Assembly: GCA_027627225.1 (NCBI GenBank)
Contig: CM051029.1
Span: forward strand, 73,258,078-73,322,077
Origin: Congeria kusceri
Taxonomy: Eukaryota > Mollusca > Bivalvia > Myida > Dreissenidae
DNA length: 64,000 nt
Reading direction: 5' to 3'
The position numbers were made by a program, and so were the translations under genes. The number at the start of each line of letters is the position of its first letter. The stretch's first letter is position 1. Below, piece after piece: positions 11,468 through 22,892 of the stretch. Below the pieces are notes generated by a model. The model was given only the letters and a program-made list of their open reading frames with translations. It did no database searches and had not been told where the DNA came from.

Positions 11468-12292
11468 TTAGGCGAACGGCGTTCTAATGTTAATTACCTG
11501 GAAAATCGGCTGCTGCCTGAACCGTAGGTCTACTTCGTAGAATCCCGTTCCCGTCACTGCTGCCCTCAGCTGCTTGGTGAAGCTTCTTCCATTCTCGGTC
11601 TTTTTCGGCGGGCTGTCTGGTGCCTGCGCTCCGTAGCTTTCCGCTAAAGGTGCTACCGTCGTCTTCCGTGCGTCTTCAGCCGCGGATTGGTCGTCTGCGT
11701 CTTCAGCCGCGGATTGGTCGTCGTCGCTGCAGTCAAAAAACATTAAACGTTTTTTACCTGGTGTCTTACCTGGCCTCCTCGCCGGGAGGCTGTCCTCGTC
11801 AGCGTCGCTACTACTGCACGCTCTTTTGTTGTTGCTCGCTGGCGTCGGTGGCACGTTGTCCCCGCTTCCGTCTTGCTCCTCGACATCGCTATCGGGAGCT
11901 CTGGACACTGTCGCTGTTGGTGATGTACGTGGTCTTGGTGCGGGTAGGCACTTCCGTTCCGCATCGTGCTTGTCCGGCGAGGCAGCCTGAAACAGTGACT
12001 TAACAGATACCGGCATTAATGGTGATTGCGGGGCGAGAACCGGAAACGACCCCGTGACGGAAGTGGCCGCTGGGATCGGCCACACACCGTGCCCTAGAAC
12101 GATGTCGGCTCCAATCACGCCATGGCCCCACGCCTCCAGGACACCGTAAACCTCATCCACGGTGTATGTCTTTTCCTCCAGGATTCCGTGGGGAACCCAC
12201 ATGTTGTTGGCGAGCACCTGGCAGTTCAACTTGATGTTCTCCGTATTCCAGCTAACGTATTCGGCTTTCATGCCAGCACCAAGCGGACACAT
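11468..12292 (-). CDS. unknown protein upstream of the recombinase, probably same element
   Basis: A 274-residue frame lies about 100 bp upstream of the recombinase on the same strand, inside the GC-rich inverted flanks. The first ~90 residues are a globular segment rich in W, V and G. The middle is a low-complexity Ser/Pro/Asp/Glu region with a twice-repeated DDQSAAEDA block and basic clusters (KKR), and the C-terminus is short and globular. A potential donor (CAG|GTAATT) lies near the end at about 11501, so this may be a 5' exon, but joining it to the recombinase start through the visible AGs did not keep frame. No family recognised. Confidence 0.5.
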   Translation of the reverse strand: MCPLGAGMKAEYVSWNTENIKLNCQVLANNMWVPHGILEEKTYTVDEVYGVLEAWGHGVIGADIVLGHGVWPIPAATSVTGSFPVLAPQSPLMPVSVKSLFQAASPDKHDAERKCLPAPRPRTSPTATVSRAPDSDVEEQDGSGDNVPPTPASNNKRACSSSDADEDSLPARRPGKTPGKKRLMFFDCSDDDQSAAEDADDQSAAEDARKTTVAPLAESYGAQAPDSPPKKTENGRSFTKQLRAAVTGTGFYEVDLRFRQQPIFQVINIRTPFA

Positions 12293-12429
12293 TGTGCCTC
12301 TCCAGTCGATCGCCGTAGTAGCGGAAGCACCAGTTACAGCGGTGGAGCGCCCGTTTGACAGTCTTGCGTGTGTTCGCGGCAGCGTTTCGCTGTGCCTCAG
12401 CCATGTTGAAGTCGTGAAATATAAATAAG

Positions 12430-12745
12430 GCAGGCCTGGCCCGCGCTATCCACCGAGCTGTTCGAGATGACGGCCGGCCGGCCAGCCGGCCGCCTGTATG
12501 CGGGCCCTGTCGCCGAGCTCCCGTAGTCCGGGCCCGCGCTTACCCCGCTAGCTCCCCGAGCCGACGCGTGGCTGCCTGCCTACCCCGCTTTCGGCCGGCC
12601 GTTCACCGGCGAGCCAGCCGGCCACCTGTATGCCTTCCCGCTCTCGGGCCCTGTCGCCGAGCTCCCCTAGTCCGGGCCCGCGCTTACCCCGCAGGCTCCC
12701 CGAGCCGACGCGTGGCTGCCTGCCTATCCCGCCTTCGGGACTCTC
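12430..12745. repeat. GC-rich flank of recombinase element, right arm
   Basis: Two imperfect direct copies of a ~150-bp GC-rich unit ('gccctgtcgccgagctccc', 'ccgagccgacgcgtggctgc'). It is inverted relative to the block at 8821-9150. This suggests terminal inverted repeats about 3.3 kb apart enclosing the recombinase-SET gene and the unknown ORF. Confidence 0.65.
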
Positions 12746-12769
12746 CCCGCGAGACCCCCAATATATAAA

Positions 12770-13120
12770 TGTATTTAATAGCATAAACTTGTATAAGATG
12801 AAAATATATATATGTATACGTAAAATAAAAATAAATAAATGTATTAAAGAGCATAAAACTAATAAAAATTATAAATATTTTATATATATATATATTAAAC
12901 ATATTTTTATTTAAATATATATATATTATTCACATTTGTATTTTGTATTTATATTTATATATTCTTATTAATGTATTTATGAGTGTTGTTTTGCAGGTAC
13001 TATTCATATTGAATTGACTTTTTTTAAAGATGGCCAGCTACAATAATATATTTTGGGGCAATATAATCAGAGATGAAATTCAGATTCTATTTGGTCCATA
13101 TTTTCCGAAATGTGTTTGTT
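12770..13120. other. very AT-rich spacer
   Basis: Long A/T and TATATA tracts with no gene; it separates the GC-rich flank from the repeats before the LINE. Confidence 0.6.
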
Positions 13121-13124
13121 AATT

Positions 13125-13345
13125 GACTAACGAGATGCGAAAACATCAATCAGTTGAAATTGATTGGCCCGTCCTGCTCCGCAGGCTAATCGCGATTGAG
13201 TCGACCGATAGGTGAGAATTGCCTAACGAGGAGCGACACTATCGAGTTGACACTGATTGGCACGTCCTGCTAATTGCAATTGAGTCGACCGAGAGGTGTT
13301 ACTTGCCTAACGAGAAGCGATACTAATCAGTTAACACTGATTGGC
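13125..13345. repeat. tandem ~95-bp repeat, two to three units
   Basis: Units share 'cactgattggcacgtcctgc', 'attgagtcgaccga' and 'ttgcctaacgag..gcgac'. They lie just upstream of a TATA-like sequence (TATAAATA at about 13362), so they may be promoter-proximal repeats of the following element or a separate short repeat. Confidence 0.6.
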
Positions 13346-13397
13346 ATCCGCCGCGGCCGTGTATAAATACCTTGCCTAGTCAATGCTTCATCAGAGT

Positions 13398-13456
13398 GCT
13401 CGGGCAATGGTTTTTAACCGAAGTCCCGAGGGTAAATAAGCCCACTCGTCGTCGCT
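13398..13456. repeat. left member of inverted pair spanning the LINE
   Basis: About 59 bp beginning with GTGCTCGGGCAATGG and ending near CTCGTCGTCG is found as its reverse complement at 19977-20036, beyond the retrotransposon. The segment contains its own short hairpin (CTCGGGCAATGG / CCCGAGGG region). Confidence 0.7.
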
Positions 13457-13941
13457 TCATCAGTTCACACTTCCGCCCGCCATCTTGCGCAAAGCGTCCG
13501 ATGTAAACAAAGAAAAAAAGAAAAGAAAATCGAAATATAGACGTAAAGACGAATCAAGTAGAGGTCACCTGCATCCCGCAGCCACCACAGACGTGCCCCA
13601 CAGATTGGTCCCTTTACCCGTCCCACCTTTGTTAATTTTTTCGTAATTATCTAAATTTGCACCTTTTCGGACGTCATTTGGTATCCGAAATTTATCTTTG
13701 GCAAAATTAACCATTTGTAATATTAATAAACCAAATGACTTTTTTAGTAAATTTATAACATTATTTGTACGACTTGGTTTATTTACAGGTGTGGTGCTCA
13801 ATTTTACCTTCAGTTTCATTAAATTCGGTAGTAAACTCAAATTAAATTAGAAATTAAAATTACATTAATCAACATATAAACATATATAACATATACGCGC
13901 TACTTCTCCCTAGTACTTCCTTCTTTCTTTTCATTTTAATT

Positions 13942-15894
13942 ATGCTAAGGAAATTCACCCCAGCTAAGGCCTCGGCCAAGGCTGCCAATACTGTTCAGGG
14001 GCGGAGCACCGATCTGTCCCCTTTACTGGGAGAGGCACTCACGGGGCAGGATTCCCATCACCTGTCCCACAACACTATGCCCTTTAAGTGCCTCCTCCAG
14101 TCGACTAGAAGTGTAGGGAAGCTAACCTCCCTCTTTACCATCTTCCAGCTGGCCTCGTATCTGGCCAAAGCACTCCCCGGACTCATTGAGCGGGCGGTGC
14201 CACTCGCCTCAGGCTGTGTTCTCATTCAACTTACGTCCGCTCAAGCCTTGTCCAGTGTGCTCACTAAAGGAGTATTTAAGCTGGGCGAGGTAGCAGTCCA
14301 GGCCCTATCACCTTTAGATATGAGGTCAGCTTCTGGTCACATAGCAGGGATCCCGGAAAGCCAGGATCTAACTGAACTTCAAGGTTCTTTATATTTCAGC
14401 CCTGCAATCTCTGGCTCAATAACTAAACTGGAGCGGGTCGAACCATCTAGACCGCCTCCTCCTGGCTTTCCGCAGTTAGTTAAAATCACTATACTCACTT
14501 CTGGCCCAGTCCCGCAAAAGGTGTATGTTGCGGGAACTAACATCACCCTGGGCATTAGACCCTGTCCCGTACCTCCTGTCAGATGCTATCGCTGCCAGGG
14601 GTTCGGACATACCGCCAGCGGGGGAAAATGTACCCGCCCTGCAGCATGTTGCCGTTGTTCGGGGGACCGCTGTCAGCGGCAATGTGGCTACAACATCCGC
14701 CATTGCGCTAACTGCGGTGGCCCACACTCGGCCTCCTACCAGGGATGTCCTTCATATAAGAGGGCACTTAAAGTGGCCTCTTACGCCAATTTTCATTGCG
14801 TTTCCTGGGCAGAGGCGGAGTGCAAGCTATTTGCACCGGACACTGCGTCTCGTAAGGATGGTGCCCCACACACCCCATCACAAACCGGCTCCAGAACCAG
14901 GTCCCCTCCCACACAGGCCGCCCCCGGTTCTAGCATGACCAACACCGGGCGTGCATGCCTTTCAGTTGAGGGGCCAATAGGTAAGGCTATAACCCCTGAA
15001 CAAGTTAGAAGCCTGCTATCCATCAGGGTTACTCCCCGCCTGGAGCCGGTTGCCCAAAAAACACCTATTCAACAGATCACCCCCCCTGTTTCACCTATTC
15101 AGGGGGACTCAACAAATCAGGGGCACCACTCTGCGGGTCCTAGAGGGTCTTCCCCGCTCCGGGATTGTAGTGGCTCAACATGTTCGGGCTCTACAATCTC
15201 TGATAATTCTCTATTCAATGTAACCGGGAGAGACTCTCTGGTGTCTGTGCACTCTAGTATTCTAGAGAACCTTACAATCTCAGACATCTGTGAAAAAGAG
15301 GAGGAGCCCTTAGTTAGTGTGCCCCCTACCCGTCCCAGAATGGTCGACACCCAGACCTCCCCTATGAGTACTCCTGATTTTAACGATACTAGGCGCAACT
15401 CGCTTTCAGGAGCCTCATTTATCAAAATAAAAGATCCGCCAGCAACAGGTCATCGTTATCGCAACATTTATCTCAGCGAGCTGACGGATCTCATCGCTGA
15501 GATCATCAAGGACCATGATCGGCCAACTGGGTGTCGGGTTACTCCCTACATCATCAATAAAATAGACTCCCGCTTTAAAAGGGGCAGGGAGTCTATTCCC
15601 AAAGTAACTCCTAAAACAGGCACGCCTGATATGGAAAGCCACTCTGGGTCAAAGGTTCCTCCGTCTCCTCCAGATCCTGGGATCAGCCCCCCGGACAACA
15701 ACAATTCAACAAACATACACAAAGGCAACATTAACCCAACCACCAAACCACCTTCTTTATTTAAAACCCGGCCATCCAGGCCGGCTCGCACTCCCTCTAA
15801 ACTAAAAACTACACTTTCCATAAATAAACTTTTTTTAAGATCTCCGCACGCCAAAGTGCATAATATCAAGCGCAGACTGATCGCTAATCAGTAA
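13942..15894 (+). CDS. LINE ORF1, Gag-like nucleic-acid-binding protein
   Basis: 650 residues. Residues ~170-210 are Pro-rich, followed by CCHC-type knuckles: C215-x2-C218-x4-H223-x6-C230, a middle cluster near 236-248, and C255-x2-C258-x3-H262-x6-C269 (CANCGGPHSASYQGC). The CANCGG.HSASY..CP signature is typical of Jockey/I-group ORF1 proteins, which bind element RNA to form the ribonucleoprotein. The C-terminal half is Ser/Thr/Pro-rich and disordered with a very basic end. The frame is intact. The start ATG lies shortly after a T-rich leader; the stop overlaps the ORF2 start. Confidence 0.85.
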   Translation: MLRKFTPAKASAKAANTVQGRSTDLSPLLGEALTGQDSHHLSHNTMPFKCLLQSTRSVGKLTSLFTIFQLASYLAKALPGLIERAVPLASGCVLIQLTSAQALSSVLTKGVFKLGEVAVQALSPLDMRSASGHIAGIPESQDLTELQGSLYFSPAISGSITKLERVEPSRPPPPGFPQLVKITILTSGPVPQKVYVAGTNITLGIRPCPVPPVRCYRCQGFGHTASGGKCTRPAACCRCSGDRCQRQCGYNIRHCANCGGPHSASYQGCPSYKRALKVASYANFHCVSWAEAECKLFAPDTASRKDGAPHTPSQTGSRTRSPPTQAAPGSSMTNTGRACLSVEGPIGKAITPEQVRSLLSIRVTPRLEPVAQKTPIQQITPPVSPIQGDSTNQGHHSAGPRGSSPLRDCSGSTCSGSTISDNSLFNVTGRDSLVSVHSSILENLTISDICEKEEEPLVSVPPTRPRMVDTQTSPMSTPDFNDTRRNSLSGASFIKIKDPPATGHRYRNIYLSELTDLIAEIIKDHDRPTGCRVTPYIINKIDSRFKRGRESIPKVTPKTGTPDMESHSGSKVPPSPPDPGISPPDNNNSTNIHKGNINPTTKPPSLFKTRPSRPARTPSKLKTTLSINKLFLRSPHAKVHNIKRRLIANQ

Positions 15895-18625
15895 TGGACA
15901 GCGATCTTAATATCGTTTCCTTTAATGTTGGAGGTTTATCCTCCAACAAATTCACAGAAATTAAACATTTTCTAGACGAAAATCCAAATATTAATGTACT
16001 GGCCATACAAGAAACAAAATTTTCTCGCAAAGAATCTAAAACAATTCCCGGCTTCAATATAGAGTTCAAGAACCATACAAGCTTGATAAACAATGTAGCT
16101 GGCGGTCTTGCCATCTACATTAAAAACAACATAAATTATGAATTACTGGGAGTGAATAACCAACTCAAGACTGATGGTAGCACTGCTATCGAGGCACTAG
16201 CAGTAAAATTGATTATAAATAAGAACCGGCCCCTTATTTTGGTCAATCTATACTCAAGAGGATGTGATCTTGAGACTCTTAATGGCCTATTAACAGATTT
16301 AAGGACCATTAAAGGACCCTATGATGTAATATTCACAGGTGACTTTAATGCTTGGGGCTCCAATAACTCAAACGCAGCAGGTCGCGGGGTCATAGAATGG
16401 TTGGATGAGCATGACCTTGTCCTGCTAAATAACGGTTCGCCAACCAGACTCAGCCCCACCGGGTCAACAACATGTATCGACCTGACTGCAGCTAGTGCCG
16501 GGATAGCAAGCGCTTCTGCTTGGGAAACCGTTACAATTTTGGATCTGATCATTTCCCACAAATGGTTACATTGTACAACTATCTTGTACAGGGAACTGAT
16601 ACCCCTAGCCCAGGGGAACCCAAATTTGCCCTAAATAAAGCAAACTGGGATCAGTTCCGGGACCTCTGTTCAGATCTATCCCTAGCAGATGTTCACTCTC
16701 AGGACCCCAGTGTCTTCTGCTCTAATTTAACCAATAGGATCCTGTCCATTGCTGAGTGCAGCATCCCCGTCTCCTCCGGTAAGGGAAAAGCCAGTAAGAA
16801 TGTGCCCTGGTGGAATGAGGCATGTTCTACAGCGGTACAGGAAAGAAAAGCAGCTCTAAAAATACTTAAAAAGAACCCCGCCGAGCACAATCTAAAAAAC
16901 TATAGATCCCTCGAAAATTCAGCAAAGCAGGTAATTTTGGAAGCAAAAACCCAAAATTGGAAAGAATTCTGTGAATCAGCAGTTGTTAATAAAAGTAATA
17001 CTCGGGATTTTTGGCAAAAGATTCACAGAATTAAAGGAAACCGCATCAACCCTGTACCGCTACTAAAATATAAAGGCGAAATTGCCACAACCCCAAGGGA
17101 AAAGGCTCAATTTTTGGTCACACACTTCAAATCAGTCTCCAGTGACTCAAATCTCCCACAAGAAACTTTGGATTATCAAAAACTATTTGAGCTGGAGAAT
17201 AAAAACATTTTAAACGAGCCTGGGGATAATAACACGCCTCTAAATTTACCCTTTACAATGACAGAACTTAACTCTGCAATTAATGGTAGAAGTAACTCCG
17301 CCACAGGCCCAGACAGAATATCTTATATGATGTTCAAAAACATGCCGGCCATAGCTCTAAAAATCTGGCTTGACCTATTCAATCGGGTATACAGATCAGG
17401 AACGGTACCCCCCGAATGGAAGCAGGCTACAGTGATTCCTATTCCAAAACCTGGTAAAGACAAAAATGATCCAGCCTCATACCGTCCAATAAGTCTAACA
17501 TCTTATGCAGGTAAATTACTAGAAATAATGGTTAAAAACAGACTAGAGCACTTATTGGAAACCACAAATATTCTGAACCCCTTCCAGTCTGGCTTTCGGA
17601 AAGAGCATTCAACACTTGATCAGCTAGCAAGACTACAACATGATCAACATGATATTATTTCAGCTAAAAATCAAGGCCAATCATTATTAGCTATATTTTT
17701 GGACCTTCAGGCGGCCTTCGATTTAACATGGACCTTTGGCATCTTAAAAAAGCTAGCTGATTATGGAATCACTGGTTACTGCTTCCACTACCTCAGAGCT
17801 TTCCTAGAGGGCAGAAAAATACAGGTCAAAGTCGATGGGGAGTTATCAGAGGAAACCATAACTGACCGCGGTACCCCCCAGGGGTCCGTAATATCCCCAA
17901 CTCTGTTCTCCCTCATCGTCAATGACCTACCTGAGACAGTCAAGGATTCAGGAATGGTTATCTCCCAGTTTGCTGATGACTCCAGCACTTGGTTAAAGGG
18001 GTCTAATATGTCACGCCTGCAAAAGAGGGCTCAAGCAGGCTTAGACTCCATATGGAAATGGTCAATTGAATGGGGATTCAAAATTTCACCAACCAAAACT
18101 GTAGGTGTATTATTTGGCGATCAAATTAAGCACTCTTTGGACTTACATTTAGGCGGCACCAAAATTGTTTTTGAAAAAGTGGTGAAATTTCTAGGTATGT
18201 TCCTAGATAAACAGTTAACCTTTACTCACCACTTTAAATATTCGGCTGAACGGTGCGAAAGGGACCTAAATTTAATGAGAATGCTAAGAGGCACAGGTTT
18301 CGGTACAGATAAAAATAGCCTCTTACTTCTCTACAAGTCACTTATACGTCCAAAGCTAGATTATGGAGCCCAAATCTATATATGTGCATCGCCAAACGCC
18401 CTTAAAATGGTAGATGCCATTCAGAATAAAGCACTTAGGATAGCTCTGAGGGCCCTGAAATGCACCCCTATCGCCATGCTCGAGGAGGAGGCTGGTGTGC
18501 TGCCGCTCAGTCTGCGCAGAAAACAACAGTCTATCAATTATTGGGCCAGAGCCATGTCCCGGCGTGGTTCAAACCCCGTAAATCAGCTTGTCGGGACCGG
18601 AAATACGTTTCTGAAATATATTTAA
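15894..18625 (+). pseudogene. LINE ORF2, endonuclease-reverse transcriptase with frame break
   Basis: The first frame (15894-16634) holds the endonuclease: an N-terminal SFNVGGL, the AIQETK catalytic Glu, GDFNAWG, and the NNGSPTR region. The terminal SDHFP motif is read only in the next frame (16520-18625), so one base has been lost or gained around 16525-16550 in a T-rich stretch. The second frame has reverse transcriptase: FLDLQAAFD (motif A), GTPQGSVISPTLF (motif B) and SQFADDSS (catalytic FADD), then the thumb (LGMFLDKQLTF) and a C-terminal region ending at 18625. No RNase H motif follows. The enzyme would nick target DNA and prime cDNA synthesis; this copy needs the frame to be continuous to work, unless the break is a sequencing error. 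Confidence 0.85.
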
Positions 18626-18639
18626 ACTTCTTGACTTAT

Positions 18640-19110
18640 GAGACCTCTACACTTCAAGTTTTGACCCCAGGGGCATTATTTGAACAATCTTTGTAGAGGA
18701 CCACTATACAATGTTTCATACCAAATATGAAAACTCTGGGCCGTGCAGTTTCAAATGAGATTTTTAAAGTCAATTTGCTATTTAAGTTTATATAAACCAT
18801 GTGCCGCCGGGGTTTGGGCCAATTTTAAACCAAAGGGCATCATTTTTGCAATCTTTGTAAAGGACCACTATACAATGTTCCCAACTAAATATGAAACCTT
18901 GACAATGTTGTTATCCGGCGCGTACGAATACCTATTGACGGTATATCACAGTCACGTGATCAACTGCCGGATATCAACAAGTTTATACGGTCACCGCTTT
19001 ATTAGGTCACTGTTTGGTTAGTAGCAGGATAAATCATGTAACCCCACTATACAATGTTACATACCAAATATGAAACCTCTGGGCATTGCGGTTTCAGAGA
19101 TTTTTAAAGC
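18640..19110. repeat. ~160-190 bp repeats downstream of LINE ORF2
   Basis: Three diverged blocks share 'ccactatacaatgtt', 'taccaaatatgaaa.ctctgg' and 'gtttcaga.atttttaaag' (near 18700, 18866 and 19042). They may form the repeated 3' UTR of the LINE or an unrelated tandem repeat. No gene is present. Confidence 0.6.
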
Positions 19111-19654
19111 GAGGCCTAAAATAAAATATTGTTTGTTTCCTTCCCGCGACCGACCCAGCAAAATCGCAGCGACCCAAAAATTTGTATAGACCAAAGAAAA
19201 CTATTTTATTTTATTTGTATGTAAAAATGCGGGGTGCGAATCCTATAAAAAAATTCCAATAGCTTGTGCAAATCTTACTTTCAAAAGACGCTTATAAAAT
19301 GACTTTAAACGGACAGTTCTCAGTAACGCGTAATTTGGCGTATTTTGACGCTAGCTTTTACGAAAAGGACGCCATAACATTCAGTGTCAGATTCTATAGT
19401 GCAACTATTTCCGCTCGCATATGCATGCTTTTTTAAAGACAACGAATGCCCACCGGGCAAAAGTCATTTTGCCAAGTCAATATATAACATGTACCGTAAT
19501 TCACCTAAATGTTCGGCCTAGCTAAATATTCGGACACCATATTTTTTATGTGCAAATAATTTATTTTACGTATCTAAATCCGGACACTTAAATGAAAGCA
19601 TTTTTTCTAAATATTCGTACATATAAATCTGTTACCTGTATCACGAGTTTTTTT

Positions 19655-19855
19655 TTTAAATTCTTTCCCTATCCCAATGACACTTTCCCTATCCCAATGA
19701 TTCTTTCCCTATTCCAATGATTCTTGCCCTATGATTCTTGCCCTATCCCAATGATTCTTGCCCTATCCCAAAGAATTTTTTTCCCAATGATTCTTGCCCT
19801 ATCCCAATGATTCTTTCCCAATGATTCTTGCCCTATCCCAATGATTCTTGAACTG
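19655..19855. repeat. ~20-nt minisatellite
   Basis: Repeats of 'ttctt(t/g)ccctatcccaatga' with deletions in some copies, about nine to ten units. Confidence 0.9.
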
Positions 19856-19976
19856 TCACTAAATATCAACAGCACATTTCATCACAATACGCAGAAATTC
19901 TCGATGATTCTAGACATTTCTGTACCTATATTCATCACAGCTCAGAATAACTATAATGTACTAGATGAATCAGATG

Positions 19977-20036
19977 ACGACGAGTGGGGTTATTTACCCT
20001 CGGGACTTCGGTTAAAAACCATTGCCCGAGCACACT
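19977..20036. repeat. right member of inverted pair spanning the LINE
   Basis: Reverse complement of 13398-13456 (marker CCATTGCCCGAGCAC at its end). The ~78-residue open frame that crosses it is not supported as a gene. Confidence 0.7.
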
Positions 20037-20039
20037 GCT

Positions 20040-22890
20040 TAACATTTAAAACTCTGCGTTCACTAAAACTATAATACAGCCCTTCTTTAAAGGGTGTGAC
20101 ACATAAAATCTTTGCAGTGTGGGTGCGGTGCTTTATATAAAAATCTATTCGCAAAAATATGCTCAACTGTTAAAACTGAATAGACAGCCAGAAGTACATA
20201 AAAAATCTTTGTAAATAGGGAAAGAAACGGTAATAAATGCTATAGTAAAAACTTTTCTCAATATAATGCACTACGTGAACTTTAAGAGGAATGTTGTAGT
20301 GTGGGAAACTAATTTGCATACTGAGCTTGATGCTCAAAACGGATAGTAAATGAACAAATAAAAATTCTCGTATCTAATCCGTCTGACCAATCAGCGTGAG
20401 GCTTATATAATAACGTTAGGGTTGGACGAGTATGCACTATTATGAAAAACTGCAAGGAAATATTGAAAATAATAGATCTGCTAGATGGAAATATGCAGAT
20501 TTTAAGATTTAAATGTTTGTAAAAAATTTGGAAGAACTAATTCTCTATGAAAGTGGCATAGTTATTTATGCTTTAATAAAGTATGAAGACATTTTGTTGA
20601 GTAATTTGTGTTTATTTATTGTTTCTTTGCAGTTTAATACTTGGATAGAAAAGAAGAAAGAAGATAGCCCAACATAATAAGATTTAATGATGGAACACAT
20701 ATAATTTTACATGTGTCATCATTTTTCTAGACCCATTTTCCAGCATATCCTGTAATGGGATTGTTGGAGTCTTATTAACTTAAAGATCTGGAAGAAATAT
20801 ATGATTTAATAACCATATACTTATACAAAGGTTTGGAAACAATGCAGGCACAGTAGTACCGGTTGTTTATTTAAGATAAAATAGTGAATAGTTTAATGTT
20901 TTACCAGATCTCTAAGTGGTTCAACATAGTTTTAGAGAATAGATATGATTTTAGCATGTCTATGCTACACTTTAATGCTGCCGGTATATGAAAAGGCAGA
21001 TAATTACTAATAAATTACTTAGAAATGCTGTCATAATAATAGTTATACCCCGAATAAAATGGGTATTTCAATGTAATGCAATATATAGATGATATTTAGG
21101 GTTCTAGCCCTTTTTATCTAAATGTGGAATAAGAATACTCTTGATAATTAGTAAAATGAGTCAAGAGTCACCAAGTACTGAAGATTTAATATTATATAAA
21201 TGAGGTGGGACTTGCCTAGGCAAGTATGTTAAGAGTGTAAGTAATTTTATTTATTTAGCATTTATGCGACGTGCGGTTTACTTATGTTGAACACTTGCAG
21301 ACAGGCAATATAGCGAGTTGCTCTAACTTAAGACCCTGTCTGTTTTGTACCTTAAAAAAGTTGGGCTATTTTAAAATAATAGTACCCCCCCAGGGTGGCA
21401 TTAAAACAATTGTAAAAACTACATTCATTTATATACATAAAATGCAGCAATATACGGTAGGCTGCTGGTTACAAAACAGTCACCCAGTTAGGGCCACTTT
21501 AAAACAATATGTTAAGAAATTGAACTATATACAGTCAAGAATTAAAGGAACAAGAACATTATTTATAATATTTACAGTTTAAAAATATTTTACATGGATT
21601 AATATGATACTGTGTACCTTTAATGTAATACACAGTAATGAATTAGGTAAAAGACAAGTAGCCACCCAGGGAGGACTAAAATGACATATTAGAAGTGTAG
21701 GGTTGGGAGGCCAGCGGGGGGTTGGGGTCAGTGTTGGGTTGAAAAGAAGGGGAGATAATTGGAAGAGTAGAGATGTAGTTATTGGAATTTAGTCCCTTGG
21801 ACCAGAGGGAGTGCACGGCAAGACTAGATTATTTAATAGTAAGCAAAAAAATACAGAAAGGACATAAAATCTTAAGAAGTTGAATAATACAAGTAGGAAA
21901 TAATACCAACTAGGTAAAAGTGAACTATAATACAGGATTATTATAATCCCTGATAAAAAACTTGCATAGGGTCATATCTAGATAATAAAATTGGATATAA
22001 TTGGTAAAATACAGTAGAAGACACTGTACCTATCACAGTAATACTATTAAAAACTCCAATACCTATTAGTGGTATTGGTCTTGATAAGGCCGAATGCAAA
22101 TAATTTCAAGGAACACAGGTCCTTGCACCGTGCACTCCAGTCCGGCGTGGTTCTTTGAGGATGGGGGGGAATGGGGGTATCAGAGGGGGAGGGAGGGGGT
22201 GCAATGCAGTCAACTGTATCCAGGAGAATGGACGGCCCCGCCCTTTCTGGATATTAAAAACTGCAATAAAAAGGGGTTTATTGAGAAACTGAAAAATGTA
22301 AATGGTGGACTAACGTCATACTCTCTTCTGGAAAATGTTTTTAAAATAAAGAGTAAAAGGTCAATACCATTGACCTGGTTTAGAAAGGGCAGGGCAGTCC
22401 ATAGTTTCCCAATGAAGGTAAAACCAAACTTAAGCATTGAAAACTCATGGAGAAACAATGCATCAAGAAGTATACACAGAACTGTAATATATCACAGAAT
22501 TGATAAAAACAATTACAAGAACTGTATAAGGATTGGTTAGGTGTTGACTGCTCCTCCCCCCCCCCCCCAAAGACCTAGATCTTATCAGTTATCTCACAGT
22601 CTGTAAGAAATGTGGACAGGGCAGAGAAGAGATGAATTAGATCAAGACATGATCAACTTTCAAAGGGGATTACATGTGTAGCATCATCTCCAGCTGTGTG
22701 TGGGGGGGGGGGATTATGACCATCTGTGACATACTGGATACATACGTGCATGTATGTAATAGAACAAACATGACAAACTGTGTATTTAGTTTTCTGACAT
22801 GGACAATATTTCATCCGGTTTTCTGGAAGAAAAAAAAATTAATATCTATAATAGTTTGTTATGGTATCTGCTTTCCAAACAATCTCTTGT
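20040..22890. other. non-coding stretch
   Basis: I see no gene. Frames at 21271-21582 (103 codons) and 22094-22540 (148 codons) have no motif, no paralogue in the window and no splice context. Poly-G/poly-C runs occur near 22140-22200, 22552-22568 and 22700. Confidence 0.45.
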
Positions 22891-22892
22891 GA

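Larger units (their letters stand above)
13942..18625 (+). mobile_element. non-LTR retrotransposon (LINE), Jockey/I-like
   Basis: Two ORFs on the plus strand overlap as TAATG at 15892-15896, the layout of Jockey/I-group LINEs. ORF1 has Gag-like zinc knuckles; ORF2 has an apurinic-type endonuclease followed by reverse transcriptase. No RNase H domain is visible after the RT. A frame break inside the endonuclease (about 16525-16550) makes this copy probably inactive. No clear poly(A) tail or target-site duplication was found; the 5' and 3' ends are not defined. Confidence 0.85.

Noticed and set aside
22094..22540. 148-residue ORF
   Set aside because: No motif, no splice or promoter context, flanked by poly-G and poly-C runs.
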